The position numbers and the translations under genes were made by a program. The notes below the pieces were generated by a model, which worked only from the letters and a program-made list of their open reading frames with translations, searched no databases and was not told the DNA's origin. Below are positions 1 to 8,448 of a DNA stretch of 64,000 bases, piece after piece. The stretch spans positions 99,048 to 163,047 of the forward strand of contig NZ_AZAC01000017.1 in NCBI RefSeq assembly GCF_000931935.2. The letters are read 5' to 3'. How positions within the stretch are numbered: the stretch's first letter is position 1; each line of letters opens with the position of its first letter. The DNA is from Dethiosulfatarculus sandiegensis. Its GTDB lineage: Bacteria > Desulfobacterota > Desulfarculia > Desulfarculales > Desulfarculaceae.

Positions 1-1410
1 GTCCACTACCTGGGTAAGACCGGCCTGGGTGTCTGGCTTTTGCTCATGAATATGTGGGCCTTTATGCTGCTTTTGGATCTGGGAGTTTCCCAGTCCCTGG
101 CCAGGCATGTGGCAGACGACCTGGTGAGAGACGATATCGACTCCCTGGGCAAGAGCGTTTCAACCAGCCTTGCCATGTATTCAGTTCTTGCCCTGGCCGC
201 AATTTTGATCTACCTGGTGCTGGCTTTTAACCTGGACAGGTTTTTTAATATCCCGCCTGATTTTCTTGATTCCGCCACCTGGGCCATGTTGCCTTTGTGC
301 GCGGTCACGGTTTTCAGTTTACCGGCCAAGATATTTGAAGCCCTTTTGTTTGCCAGGGAAGAGCTCTATATCTACCAGTCCGTGGTTATGACCACAGTGC
401 TGGCAAGGCTCGGGCTGATTTGGCTTTTCCTGCACCAGGGCTGGGGGCTTTTGGGGGTGGGGCTCAGCTTTGCCCTGGCCGGATTCTGCGAGTTTGCCAT
501 GACCGGTTATTTCAGCTTAAGGGGCATGCACGCTTCGGCCTGGTTAAGGGTGAGCTGGGATTGGGCCAGAGCCCGAAAAATGATCATCTATGCCAGAGAT
601 GCGCTTTTGATCCAGTTGGGGCTTATAGCAAGGGCTCAGCTTCCGGTCCTGATACTCGGTATATTAAGCACCCCCGTGGCGCTGGCCTATTTTGGGGTGG
701 CCATGCGGCTGACCACCCATGCGGTGAGCCTCTCCACTGTGGTTGCCAGGGCGGTGCAGCCCAAGCTTTCCCTGCTCAAGGCGGGTGACAAGGATGAAGA
801 CATGGTGCGGCTGCTTAAGCGCTCCACCCTGTATGCCAGTTATTTCGCCGGTTTTCTTGGCCTGGGCCTTTACTTTCTAAGCGAGCCCTTTTTGGTGCTC
901 TGGCTGGGAGAAGGCTTTGTGAAGAGCGCCAAGGTTGTGAGAATTTTAGTGGTCCCCCTGGTGATGCTGATGTCCCTGGGGCCCTCGGAGGCCGTACTTT
1001 TCAGTATCAAGCGCCATGGCTTCACGGGCATTTTGAATTTGATTGAAATTGCGATAATGGGGCTGGTTATTTTTGGGTTGGTTCAGGAAAAGGGTGATAT
1101 CGGCGCGGCCATTGGCTTGGGCCTGGCGCTGTTGCTTCTGCGGCCCTGGGTTTTGCCCTGGTATGTCTGTCGCAAAACCGGGGTGAGGCTAGGGGAATTT
1201 TGGCTGCAGGGAATTTTAAGGGCCTGGCTGCCTCTTCTTTTAATTGCTCCCCTGTTGGGCTTTTTTTTACATACATGGCCTGTGCATGGTTGGTTTGGGT
1301 TCGTGGCGGTATGCCTGGGCCTTGGTTTGCTCTGCGGCCTTGTTTTTATTTTTGTGGTGATGGGCCCTGTGGAAAGATCTTTTTGGCTGCAGAAGCTCTC
1401 CTTTTTTTAA
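1..1410 (+). CDS. Polysaccharide flippase (MATE/Wzx-like), 5'-truncated by window edge
   Basis: Multi-pass membrane protein of the oligosaccharide-flippase/MVF type, expected to move lipid-linked sugar units across the inner membrane. The frame is already open at base 1, reading V-H-Y-L-G-K before the first possible start (TTG at 40), so the true N-terminus lies outside the window; about 469 residues are visible. There are roughly a dozen hydrophobic segments, for example around residues 65, 95, 145 and 215 and several near the C-terminus. The neighbouring glycosyltransferases at 2.4-7.1 kb fit export of a surface glycan. The family call rests on topology, length and context, with no catalytic motif to check. 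Confidence 0.8.
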   Translation, partial: VHYLGKTGLGVWLLLMNMWAFMLLLDLGVSQSLARHVADDLVRDDIDSLGKSVSTSLAMYSVLALAAILIYLVLAFNLDRFFNIPPDFLDSATWAMLPLCAVTVFSLPAKIFEALLFAREELYIYQSVVMTTVLARLGLIWLFLHQGWGLLGVGLSFALAGFCEFAMTGYFSLRGMHASAWLRVSWDWARARKMIIYARDALLIQLGLIARAQLPVLILGILSTPVALAYFGVAMRLTTHAVSLSTVVARAVQPKLSLLKAGDKDEDMVRLLKRSTLYASYFAGFLGLGLYFLSEPFLVLWLGEGFVKSAKVVRILVVPLVMLMSLGPSEAVLFSIKRHGFTGILNLIEIAIMGLVIFGLVQEKGDIGAAIGLGLALLLLRPWVLPWYVCRKTGVRLGEFWLQGILRAWLPLLLIAPLLGFFLHTWPVHGWFGFVAVCLGLGLLCGLVFIFVVMGPVERSFWLQKLSFF

Positions 1411-1423
1411 CTGATCGGAAAAA

Positions 1424-1458
1424 ATAACCATCCGACGGCCCGGCCGCCGGATGGTTAT
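1424..1458. terminator. Bidirectional hairpin between convergent genes
   Basis: An 11-bp perfect inverted repeat (ATAACCATCCG at 1424-1434, CGGATGGTTAT at 1448-1458) encloses a GC-rich loop. It sits between the converging flippase and AEC transporter genes, so it probably terminates both. Confidence 0.7.
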
Positions 1459-1480
1459 ATCCATTAACTACACTTTACAA

Positions 1481-2398
1481 TCAGGGAACCAGGACCATCA
1501 GCCAAAGGCTGAAGGTCAGGGCTGAAAGTGCGGTGGTGAGGCTCACCATGGTGGAGGCAAAATCAGAGTCTCCACCCATCTGGTCTGCAAAGACCACGCT
1601 CAAGGTGGCGGTGGGTGAGGCCACTATAAGCACCGCCGTGGTCAAAAGAAGCCCTGAATAACCGAACATGCTCAAAAGGCCCCAGGCCAGGGCGGGGAGT
1701 ATAAACAGTTTCATGAGCATGGGAAGCGCCAGCATGGGAAGAGGCGCTTTTATGCGGGTTTCCCCCAATTTGGCGCCTATGATCAAAAGGGCCAGGGGCA
1801 CACCCATGCCTCCCATGATTTTAAGGGTTCTTCCCACCACGCCGCTAATATCAATACCCAAAAAGGATATGGTCAGGCCGATCAGAATGGCGATGATTAT
1901 GGGGTTGGTGGCTATGGCCTTGACCTGCTCCAGGGGCTTGGCCTTGGTTCCGGCCAGGTAGGAGAGGGTTATCACGGTTATGGCATTTTGCAAAATGCTC
2001 ATGACCCCCACCAACAAACCCGAGGCCGCCACCCCTGGGTCTCCCAAGGCATAGAGGATAACCGCCAGGCCTACGAAACCGTAGTTGCCATGCACCGAGG
2101 TTTGAATCCAGGTGGGGCGGGTTGATTCGTTGTTCTTGAAAAAGACCCTGGACAACTGCCAGGAGACCAGCCAGCAGAAGAGCATGGCCCCCATGGTGAT
2201 GGCCAACTGCACCGGCTGCCAGAAGTCGCTGACATGGGTTCTGCCAATGGCGTTGATCAAAAGGGCGGGAAAGGCGAAGTTAAAGGCCAGCTTGTTGGCC
2301 GGTTTTTGAAAAGACTCGGGGATCAGTCCTCTTTTACCACCTATTACACCAAACAGAATAACTATGAATATGGGAGCAATACTTGCAATGATCTGCAT
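1481..2398 (-). CDS. AEC (auxin efflux carrier) family transporter
   Basis: A 305-residue integral membrane protein with about ten hydrophobic segments in two sets of five, the usual size and layout of the AEC/malate permease-like family. The first segment carries IASIAPIFIVILFGVIGGKRG, and the second half repeats a similar pattern (KLGETRIKAPLPMLALPMLM). Known relatives move organic acids or similar anions; the substrate cannot be read from the sequence. It lies between sugar-transfer genes on the opposite strand to the flippase and is separated by 24 bases from the upstream glycosyltransferase, so co-transcription with that gene is likely although a functional link is not obvious. Confidence 0.82.
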   Translation of the reverse strand: MQIIASIAPIFIVILFGVIGGKRGLIPESFQKPANKLAFNFAFPALLINAIGRTHVSDFWQPVQLAITMGAMLFCWLVSWQLSRVFFKNNESTRPTWIQTSVHGNYGFVGLAVILYALGDPGVAASGLLVGVMSILQNAITVITLSYLAGTKAKPLEQVKAIATNPIIIAILIGLTISFLGIDISGVVGRTLKIMGGMGVPLALLIIGAKLGETRIKAPLPMLALPMLMKLFILPALAWGLLSMFGYSGLLLTTAVLIVASPTATLSVVFADQMGGDSDFASTMVSLTTALSALTFSLWLMVLVP

Positions 2399-2422
2399 TT
2401 TAAACGTTTCTTTCCAGAGTTA

Positions 2423-3697
2423 TCAAATGCCTTGGATCAGTTGATCCAGATGGCGGGCCAACTCGCCGGTAAGGCGGCGGCGTTCGAAAAATAAAGGAGG
2501 GTTGGCAAGGCCGGTTGGAGGGCCAACCAGCCAGTTGGTTAAAATATCGGCCAGGCCTTGGGCATCCTTGGGCAGGGACACCTGGCCGGCTCCGGCGGCT
2601 TCAACAATGGCCGTGGCCGCGCCCAAGGGGGATATGGCCAGAACCGGCCTTTTGACCGCCAGGTATTCAAAGAGCTTGGCCGGGATCATTCTTTCCAGGC
2701 CCGGAAGATCGGCCATGGTCATGACCAGGGCATCTGCCGCGGCCATGCGCTTAAGCACCTGGTCATGGGGCTCATAAGGCAGGTAATCCACCTTGAAATC
2801 AGGCAGGCCTGGATCGGTTTTCTGGCCGGGCACCACTCTGCCGACCACCTGTAAAGATATTTTTTGCCGGTCCTGGTCTTTCATCAGGGCCAGGCCCCGG
2901 AAAAGGTCATCTAAGGGGTGCGACTCAAATACCGTGCCTGTGTAAAGAAGATTAAGCCTGCCCGGTTCGGGGGCCGGGGGGAGGTCTTCATCTGCCGGGG
3001 ATGTAAAGTCATCGGCATCATAACCGTTTGGTATCCAAACGTATTTTTTGCTTGGCCCACCGTGGGTGGCAGCCAGGCGGCTGGTCATGCCGGGCGTGTT
3101 TCCGATCACCAGCCCTGCTTGCCCGACCAAGCTGTGTTCCAGCTTGCGCACCATTTGACGCCAAAAAGCACCGCCGCCGTGGCCTTTGAACCCCTTGGTG
3201 AAGAATCCGCTCCACTCATCCCGAAAATCCAAGACCAGCGGTAAATTCAGAATTTTGGCAGCCATGGCTCCGAGGATAAAGCTGGAAAAAGGCGGAGCAG
3301 TGACCATTATCACTTGGGCTCGGTCCTTGCGGGCGGCCCTCAGCAAACCGGGCAAGGCAGTGGCCAGCCAGACAACCTGGTGGTCTGGAAACAAAAGGGA
3401 AAGAGCCATTTCCTTGAGCAGTTTTTTGACTCCCCCAAGATCTGTTTTGGCCTGGCCGACAACGGCATCGGCGGCCTTGCCTCCCAGGTTGATTATAGGC
3501 AGATGATGCACCTTAAGCCCTTGGGGCAGGTCTTTTTCATGGGAAGGGTCTTTGAGCGGGGCATAGGGCTCCCTGGGGGTGGCTACAATTGGCTCCCAAC
3601 CAAAGTATCTTAAGTATTTTACAAACTTAAGAACCCTTTGCACTCCCGCGCCGCCTGTGGGCGGAAATACGTAGCTTATGATCAGGACCCGTTTCAA
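2423..3697 (-). CDS. Glycosyltransferase, GT4-like (GT-B fold)
   Basis: A 424-residue cytoplasmic glycosyltransferase. The N-terminus (MKRVLIISYVFPPTGGAGVQ) is the glycine-rich acceptor-side motif of GT4 enzymes. DFRDEW near residue 165 is typical of the WcaI/WbuB-like branch. The C-terminal donor domain holds IPNGYD, YTGTVFESHPL and the KLFEYLAVKRPVLA segment that contacts the nucleotide sugar. It overlaps the upstream GT4 gene by four bases, so the two are translationally coupled. It is expected to add a sugar to the glycan exported by the neighbouring flippase; the sugar and linkage are unknown. Confidence 0.85.
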   Translation of the reverse strand: MKRVLIISYVFPPTGGAGVQRVLKFVKYLRYFGWEPIVATPREPYAPLKDPSHEKDLPQGLKVHHLPIINLGGKAADAVVGQAKTDLGGVKKLLKEMALSLLFPDHQVVWLATALPGLLRAARKDRAQVIMVTAPPFSSFILGAMAAKILNLPLVLDFRDEWSGFFTKGFKGHGGGAFWRQMVRKLEHSLVGQAGLVIGNTPGMTSRLAATHGGPSKKYVWIPNGYDADDFTSPADEDLPPAPEPGRLNLLYTGTVFESHPLDDLFRGLALMKDQDRQKISLQVVGRVVPGQKTDPGLPDFKVDYLPYEPHDQVLKRMAAADALVMTMADLPGLERMIPAKLFEYLAVKRPVLAISPLGAATAIVEAAGAGQVSLPKDAQGLADILTNWLVGPPTGLANPPLFFERRRLTGELARHLDQLIQGI

Positions 3698-4911
3698 TGC
3701 TCTGCTCCCGCGGTTTTTCGCATGGTTTTCAGGATGCGGTCAGCGCCGCCCTGCCAGGACCGGTCTTTGACAGAGTCCACCAGGGTCTTTTCCGGGAAGT
3801 TTTTATTCAAAAGCATTTTAAAAGCCTTGGCCAATTCATCCGCATTTTCAGGCTCCACTAAAAAACCCTGTTCTTGGTCCCGCATCAGGGCCGGGACTCC
3901 ACCCACCCGGCTGGCCACTACCGGCCTGCCGGTGCTCAAGGCCTCCAGAACCACATTGGGCTCGCCTTCACTGAGGCTGGGAAGCAGCAAAAAATCACAG
4001 GCCTGCATGTACCTGGCCACTGTTTCATGGGGCTTGGCCAGGGCGAATGTCACCCTTTGGCTGATCCCCAGTTCAGCGGCTTCGGCCCGCAGGGAGGCTA
4101 AAAGCGGCCCCTGACCCACCAGAACAAGGTCCAGCTCCGGAGTTTGGGCCAGGGCCTTTAAGGCATAAGTGATCCCCTTAACCGGGTCTAAGTTGCCCAC
4201 AAACAGAGCCAGCCTGCGGGAAGGGTCAAGGTTGAGCTTCTTTTTGATTTCAAGCCTGTCGGCTGGGTGAAACAGTTCAGAGTTGACCCCGTTTCCCACC
4301 ACCTGGATTTTATCCTCCGAAGCCCCCATTTCAACCAGAGTCTCTTTAAGGTGCCTGCTCACCGCGATCAGGGCCTGGGCCTGAGTTATGGTCTTGTGCA
4401 AAAGGGCTTTTCTGGCCGGATCTTGACCCAGTTTCAGAACATCACTGCCATGAACCTTCAAGGTAAGGGGAATGCCAAGCCTTTGGGCTGCCAAAAGGGC
4501 CGCGTAACCATCCGGATATAGCCAGGTGGCAAAAAGCGCCTGAGGCCTTATCTGTTTGTTCATGCGGGCAATTGCCCCCCAAATAGAGGCCAGGTAGGCC
4601 CTGCCTTGCCAGGTGCGCATCAATCGGGGCAGATACCAGAATACAGGCCTTTTCACCGGGATATCCGGCACCGGCTCCTCAAAGTCGTTTTGCCTTTTAT
4701 TACGCAAAAGCGGCCAGGGAATCGGAGCCACCAGCCCCAGGCGGCAGAGATCGGCCAGGGCGGAAATCTGCTGCCGGTTAAAGGCGTATTTCAGGGGCGC
4801 GTAAGCGCTGGGATACAGGCTGGTCACGGCCAACACCCTGAAATCATCAGCGCCTTTTGGCCCCTCGGCTGATATGGCGGAATTTTGAATCATAAAAAAA
4901 GAGTTTAGCAC
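3694..4911 (-). CDS. Glycosyltransferase family 4
   Basis: GT4 enzyme of up to 405 residues. It has the KVHGSDVL acceptor-domain motif, IQVVGNGVN at the interdomain region, LFVGNLDPVKG, and the EGEPNVVLEAL form of the E-x7-E donor-sugar motif followed by GRPVVASRVGG. The start is uncertain: GTG at 4911 opens the longest frame, ATG at 4893 is the alternative, and neither has a strong ribosome-binding site. It is the first gene of a two-gene unit with the overlapping GT4 gene downstream and is divergent from the GT4 gene at 5054. Role inferred: cytoplasmic assembly of a surface polysaccharide repeat. Confidence 0.87.
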   Translation of the reverse strand: MLNSFFMIQNSAISAEGPKGADDFRVLAVTSLYPSAYAPLKYAFNRQQISALADLCRLGLVAPIPWPLLRNKRQNDFEEPVPDIPVKRPVFWYLPRLMRTWQGRAYLASIWGAIARMNKQIRPQALFATWLYPDGYAALLAAQRLGIPLTLKVHGSDVLKLGQDPARKALLHKTITQAQALIAVSRHLKETLVEMGASEDKIQVVGNGVNSELFHPADRLEIKKKLNLDPSRRLALFVGNLDPVKGITYALKALAQTPELDLVLVGQGPLLASLRAEAAELGISQRVTFALAKPHETVARYMQACDFLLLPSLSEGEPNVVLEALSTGRPVVASRVGGVPALMRDQEQGFLVEPENADELAKAFKMLLNKNFPEKTLVDSVKDRSWQGGADRILKTMRKTAGAEH

Positions 4912-4932
4912 AGAGCTGTGAATAAGGCTTTA

Positions 4933-4990
4933 TTGACTTTGTGAGAATTGTGGGTCTAATGAATAGAGTAGAGTTAAATTAACGTATAAT
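4933..4990 (+). promoter_or_regulatory. AT-rich divergent promoter region between glycosyltransferases
   Basis: The 142-bp gap between divergent GT genes contains TTGACT at 4933 with TAATGA 18 bases later, and a separate perfect TATAAT at 4985-4990. Either could serve the plus-strand GT4 gene. This is pattern matching only. Confidence 0.3.
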
Positions 4991-5053
4991 TCTTAAGAGA
5001 AAGGTTTTAAACAAGCGGTAAGGGAGACCGCAAGGACCTTATCAAAGGAACCC

Positions 5054-6166
5054 ATGGAAAATAAAATAAAAGTTCTCCAGGTAGCCACTTCCCTCCATAC
5101 CGGCGGGGCGGAACAGGTGATAATCGATCTGCTGAAATGGGGGCCTCAGGCTGGTTTTGAAAACCAGGTGGCTGTGTTGGTGGAGGAAGGCGAATTGGCC
5201 CGGGTGGCCAGGGATCTGGGCGTGGAGGTCCATTGCCTGAGCAAGCGCCGGGGCCGTGACTGGAGCATGGTGGGCGCGATTTTACGTTTGGCCAGACGGA
5301 TCGGGGCGGATCTGATCCATGCCCATAACAACGGAGCCGGGCTTTACGCCGCCCTGGCCGGAAGATGGGGGCGCATACCTGTGGTGACCACCCGTCACGG
5401 ACTCTACATCAAGCCCGGCACCGGGCTTTGGCTTTGGCGCTTGGTGGGCTTTTTAAGCACCAAGATGGTGTGTGTGGGCGCGGATGTGCGCGACCTGGCC
5501 ATTGACAGGGTGGGGCTTTCAGAAAAACGGGTGCGGCTGATCTTTAACGGCGTGGACCTTAAAGGCTATGCCCCGGACATGGAGGCAAGGTCCCTGATCA
5601 GAGAGGAGCTGGGTCTTTTGACCGGCCAGGCCCTTTTGATAACCGTGGGCAGATTATCCCAGGTCAAGGATCAGGCCGGTATGCTCCAGGCTTTGGCCCT
5701 GCTAAAGGGTATTTCACCCCTGCCGGTTCTGGCCCTGGTCGGTGACGGTCCGGAGAGAAACTCCCTTACCGCCCTGACCGAGGAATTGGGTGTAAAGGAC
5801 CATGTGAGGTTTTTGGGTGATCGCAGGGATGTGCCCAAGCTTTTGGCCGCCTCTGATTGCTTTGTCCTGAGTTCGGTCAGCGAAGGGATCAGCAAGGCAC
5901 TTTTGGAGGCCATGGCAGTGGGGCTGCCGGTTGTGGCCACCAACGTGGGAGGAAACCCGGAGCTGGTGTGCCCCAAACAGACCGGACTTTTGGTGCCCCA
6001 AGGAGAACCAAAAGCCCTGGCCCAGGCCCTGGCTACGGTTCTTTTGGATGGAGGTCTGGCTCAGAGGTTGGGCCGGGCTGGCAGGGAAAGGGTTAAAAAG
6101 AGCTTCGATGTCAGGGCCACTGCCCAAGCCTATGGCGACCTTTTCGCCGAACTTGTCAATAAATAA
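5054..6166 (+). CDS. Glycosyltransferase family 4
   Basis: A 370-residue GT4 enzyme. The N-terminal domain starts VLQVATSLHTGGAEQVI, the canonical phosphate-loop-like G-G-A-E motif, followed by IHAHNNGAG and TRHGLY. The donor domain has LIFNGVDLKGY, TVGRLSQVKDQ and the E-x7-E motif in VSEGISKALLEAMAVG. The ATG at 5054 follows AAAGGAAC. It is 12 bases ahead of the GT2 gene, preceded there by AAGGAGGAG, so both form an operon. Acts on the cytoplasmic face in glycan assembly; donor and acceptor are not determinable. Confidence 0.9.
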   Translation: MENKIKVLQVATSLHTGGAEQVIIDLLKWGPQAGFENQVAVLVEEGELARVARDLGVEVHCLSKRRGRDWSMVGAILRLARRIGADLIHAHNNGAGLYAALAGRWGRIPVVTTRHGLYIKPGTGLWLWRLVGFLSTKMVCVGADVRDLAIDRVGLSEKRVRLIFNGVDLKGYAPDMEARSLIREELGLLTGQALLITVGRLSQVKDQAGMLQALALLKGISPLPVLALVGDGPERNSLTALTEELGVKDHVRFLGDRRDVPKLLAASDCFVLSSVSEGISKALLEAMAVGLPVVATNVGGNPELVCPKQTGLLVPQGEPKALAQALATVLLDGGLAQRLGRAGRERVKKSFDVRATAQAYGDLFAELVNK

Positions 6167-6178
6167 GGAGGAGACTCC

Positions 6179-7102
6179 ATGACCCGCCAAAACGGGCCTC
6201 TGGACATAAGCTTTGTGATTATTACCTATAACGATGGCGCAAAGCTCTCCCGGGCCATTTCTTCCGCTGCCCTGGCTGCTTATGAAAGCGGCCTGACCCA
6301 TGAGATATGGGTGGTTGACAACGGCTCGATGGATCACACCAAGGAAGTGCTCACAGCCTATGAGGAAGTTTTGGGCGGCAACTTGAAAACCCTTTTTCTG
6401 GGGACCAACACCGGCACCACCTATTCCCGCAATCGGGCCCTGGAAAAGGCGCTTGGCAGATATATCTGCGTCATGGATTCAGATGCGAGCTTTCTGGATA
6501 ATGACCTTAATCCGGTGTTAAATCTGTTGGCGGATTTGAAGGGGGTTGGATTGGTGGGGCCGCGTATTATCATGCCTGACGGCTCCACTTATAATTCGGT
6601 CAAGCGCCTGCCCACCCTTTGGGACAAGCTGGCCAAACTGCCCCAGATCTTCCTACACACCGCCCCGCATAACCGGGACTGGTACGATGAGTTCCCCTTT
6701 AACGATATAAGGCCCGTGCAAAGCGCCATAAGCTGCTGCTGGCTTTTCAGAAAGGATCTTTTTCAGCTTTTGGGGCCTTTGGATGAGCGTATTTTCTATG
6801 CGCCGGAAGATGTGGACTATTGCCTCAGGTCCTGGAAAAAGGGCAGGGCGGTGGTTTATTTCCCGTTTTTACGGGTGCTGCACCACACCCAGCAGATCTC
6901 CCATAAAAAGCCCCTTTCCAAAACAGCGTTAAGCCACTTCAAGGGTCTTTTGTATTACCTGGCCAAGCATGGCTATTGGTTCAGCCGCAAGGGAATTGTT
7001 CAGAAATGGGTGACACCCCTGGCCCGGATCCTGGGGCCCGAGTTGGCCCTTTGGCAGGAGGAAAACCATTTATTAAGCCCCGGAAAGGATACAAGGCCTT
7101 GA
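6179..7102 (+). CDS. Glycosyltransferase family 2
   Basis: A 307-residue GT-A fold enzyme. It opens with SFVIITYNDGAKLSRA, carries VVDNGSMDHTKE and the metal-binding D-x-D as VMDSDASF near residue 100, and the acceptor-side motif APEDVDYCLRSWKKG near 215. No membrane segment is clear, so it is probably a soluble, membrane-associated rhamnosyl- or mannosyl-type transferase; the exact sugar is unknown. The stop codon lies inside a terminator hairpin that ends the operon. Confidence 0.88.
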   Translation: MTRQNGPLDISFVIITYNDGAKLSRAISSAALAAYESGLTHEIWVVDNGSMDHTKEVLTAYEEVLGGNLKTLFLGTNTGTTYSRNRALEKALGRYICVMDSDASFLDNDLNPVLNLLADLKGVGLVGPRIIMPDGSTYNSVKRLPTLWDKLAKLPQIFLHTAPHNRDWYDEFPFNDIRPVQSAISCCWLFRKDLFQLLGPLDERIFYAPEDVDYCLRSWKKGRAVVYFPFLRVLHHTQQISHKKPLSKTALSHFKGLLYYLAKHGYWFSRKGIVQKWVTPLARILGPELALWQEENHLLSPGKDTRP

Positions 7103-7112
7103 TCCGGGGCTT
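7075..7112 (+). terminator. Terminator overlapping the 3' end of the GT2 gene
   Basis: The inverted repeat AAGCCCCGGA (7075-7084) / TCCGGGGCTT (7103-7112) spans the GT2 stop codon and precedes the converging SEC-C gene. Confidence 0.6.
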
Positions 7113-7126
7113 TAGGCTTAAAATTT

Positions 7127-7885
7127 TCAGGATTCTTCCCGGTCCCCCATGTAACCCTGGCGTTTTTTAATGGTTTTATTTATTTCTTCTTGGGATTCCT
7201 GCATGAAACGCATGGTTTCCTCGGCCAGGGGCACCAGCTCTTCCTTTTTACCCTTGGCTATCACCTTGCCCGGCAGGAGTTTTTCCTTTTTGGCTAAAAA
7301 GGCCACGATTTCATCCTCTGCATCCAGCTCAACTCCGAATTTTTCGGAAAGTTGAACCAGCCGCTCGCCGAATTCCTGAGGGTGCTCCAGAATTTCAACC
7401 GGTATGGAGGTTTCACTGGCAAGGGCCGAACCAAAACCGGGGGTCAGGGCCGAACCTTCGATCAGGTCCGCGGCATGGGCAAACTCGTGAATTACAGTGG
7501 ATTCATTTACATCGGGAGTCAGGGCGACGTAAATGTGCAATGGGTCCAACACCCTGGTTTTATAGGGGTTGATCAAAAGCCCCCCCGGACCTTGAGGTGT
7601 GGATTTGGCGTTTTTCATTGATATGGCCTGGTAGGCGTCCAGATCCACCAATTTGATTTTAATTTTTTTCCCTGCCGCTGAGGTGAACTCAAGGGAGCGG
7701 GCCATTTTTTCGGCCCCGGCGTGCCTGGCAGGGGGGAGGTCTCTTATTTTTAAGGCCAGCTCGCTGGTTTCAAACTTCATCCGGTCTTCCAGAATCTTGT
7801 CTTCGCGGCCCATATGACAGTTCTTGAATTTTTTGCCGCTGCCGCAGGGGCAGGCATCATTCCTACGCACGTGGCTGAAATCCAT
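7127..7885 (-). CDS. SEC-C metal-binding protein with a zincin-like HExxH motif
   Basis: A 252-residue protein. Residues 10-28 form a SEC-C zinc motif (ACPCGSGKKFKNCHM, pattern C-x-C-x-S-G-x3-K-x-C-H), found at the C-terminus of SecA and on many uncharacterised proteins. Around residue 135 is VIHEFAHAADLIEG, which contains H-E-x-x-H and so resembles a zinc metalloprotease active site. The C-terminal third is charged and lysine-rich (AKKEKLLPGKVIAKGKKEEL). No signal peptide is seen, so it is probably cytoplasmic. I do not recognise a named family covering the full length. It is unclear whether HEFAH is catalytic; the third ligand is not evident to me. Confidence 0.75.
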   Translation of the reverse strand: MDFSHVRRNDACPCGSGKKFKNCHMGREDKILEDRMKFETSELALKIRDLPPARHAGAEKMARSLEFTSAAGKKIKIKLVDLDAYQAISMKNAKSTPQGPGGLLINPYKTRVLDPLHIYVALTPDVNESTVIHEFAHAADLIEGSALTPGFGSALASETSIPVEILEHPQEFGERLVQLSEKFGVELDAEDEIVAFLAKKEKLLPGKVIAKGKKEELVPLAEETMRFMQESQEEINKTIKKRQGYMGDREES

Positions 7886-7949
7886 GACAAGCGCTTCTTT
7901 CCGGTTGGCTGGCTCCCCTTGGCTTGGCCTTTGGGGGAGGTGTTTAAAA

Positions 7950-7982
7950 AAACCGGGGAGCCAAAAATTGATTCCCCGGTTT
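7950..7982 (-). terminator. Terminator of the small zinc-ribbon gene
   Basis: The repeat AAACCGGGGA (950-959) / TCCCCGGTTT (973-982, both +7000) is followed on the minus strand by a run of T, typical of a Rho-independent terminator 14 bases past the 89-aa gene. Confidence 0.75.
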
Positions 7983-7995
7983 AAGATGGATCGAA

Positions 7996-8265
7996 TTATT
8001 CTTCAACTATTCCGTCTTTGCCAGCAAGCGGGGTGTTAACCGGGAAAGGCCCCAACTGCCCGGTATTGGGATCATAGCGGTGGCGGTAGCCTGCCTTGAT
8101 GCCGATTTTTTTGAGAGTGAAGTCCCAGCTTCTTTTGTAGTATTCGCACTCGTCGTTGAAACAGATATAAAGATGATCCGTACCCCAGCTGTAGGTGGCA
8201 GGTGACTCCCACCTTTTCATTTTGGTGTTGCAATGGGGGCAGATGGTCTTGTCTTGTTCAGTCAT
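7996..8265 (-). CDS. Small zinc-ribbon protein
   Basis: An 89-residue protein with two cysteine pairs: CPHCNTKM near residue 9 and CFNDECEYYKRSW near residue 35. This is a C-x2-C...C-x4-C zinc ribbon of the Ogr/Delta-like kind often seen as stand-alone small proteins in Desulfobacterota. The start ATG follows GGGAGAAG at good spacing and the gene has its own terminator, so it is a real monocistronic gene. A nucleic-acid-binding or regulatory role is possible from the fold; the sequence does not settle it. Confidence 0.72.
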   Translation of the reverse strand: MTEQDKTICPHCNTKMKRWESPATYSWGTDHLYICFNDECEYYKRSWDFTLKKIGIKAGYRHRYDPNTGQLGPFPVNTPLAGKDGIVEE

Positions 8266-8448
8266 GATCTTCTCCCTTATTGAGCCTGGGGCGGTGTTTT
8301 TTAAAGGCTGCTTCAGTGCCTTGTTAAATATGTATCCTTAAGAGGGCCGAGGCAAGCTTAAGAACCATAATTCTCATTAAGTATGTTTAGACTATGGGTT
8401 CAACCCGGGGAAAACAGGCCGTAACCGCCAGTGCGGACGGGCGGCTTT

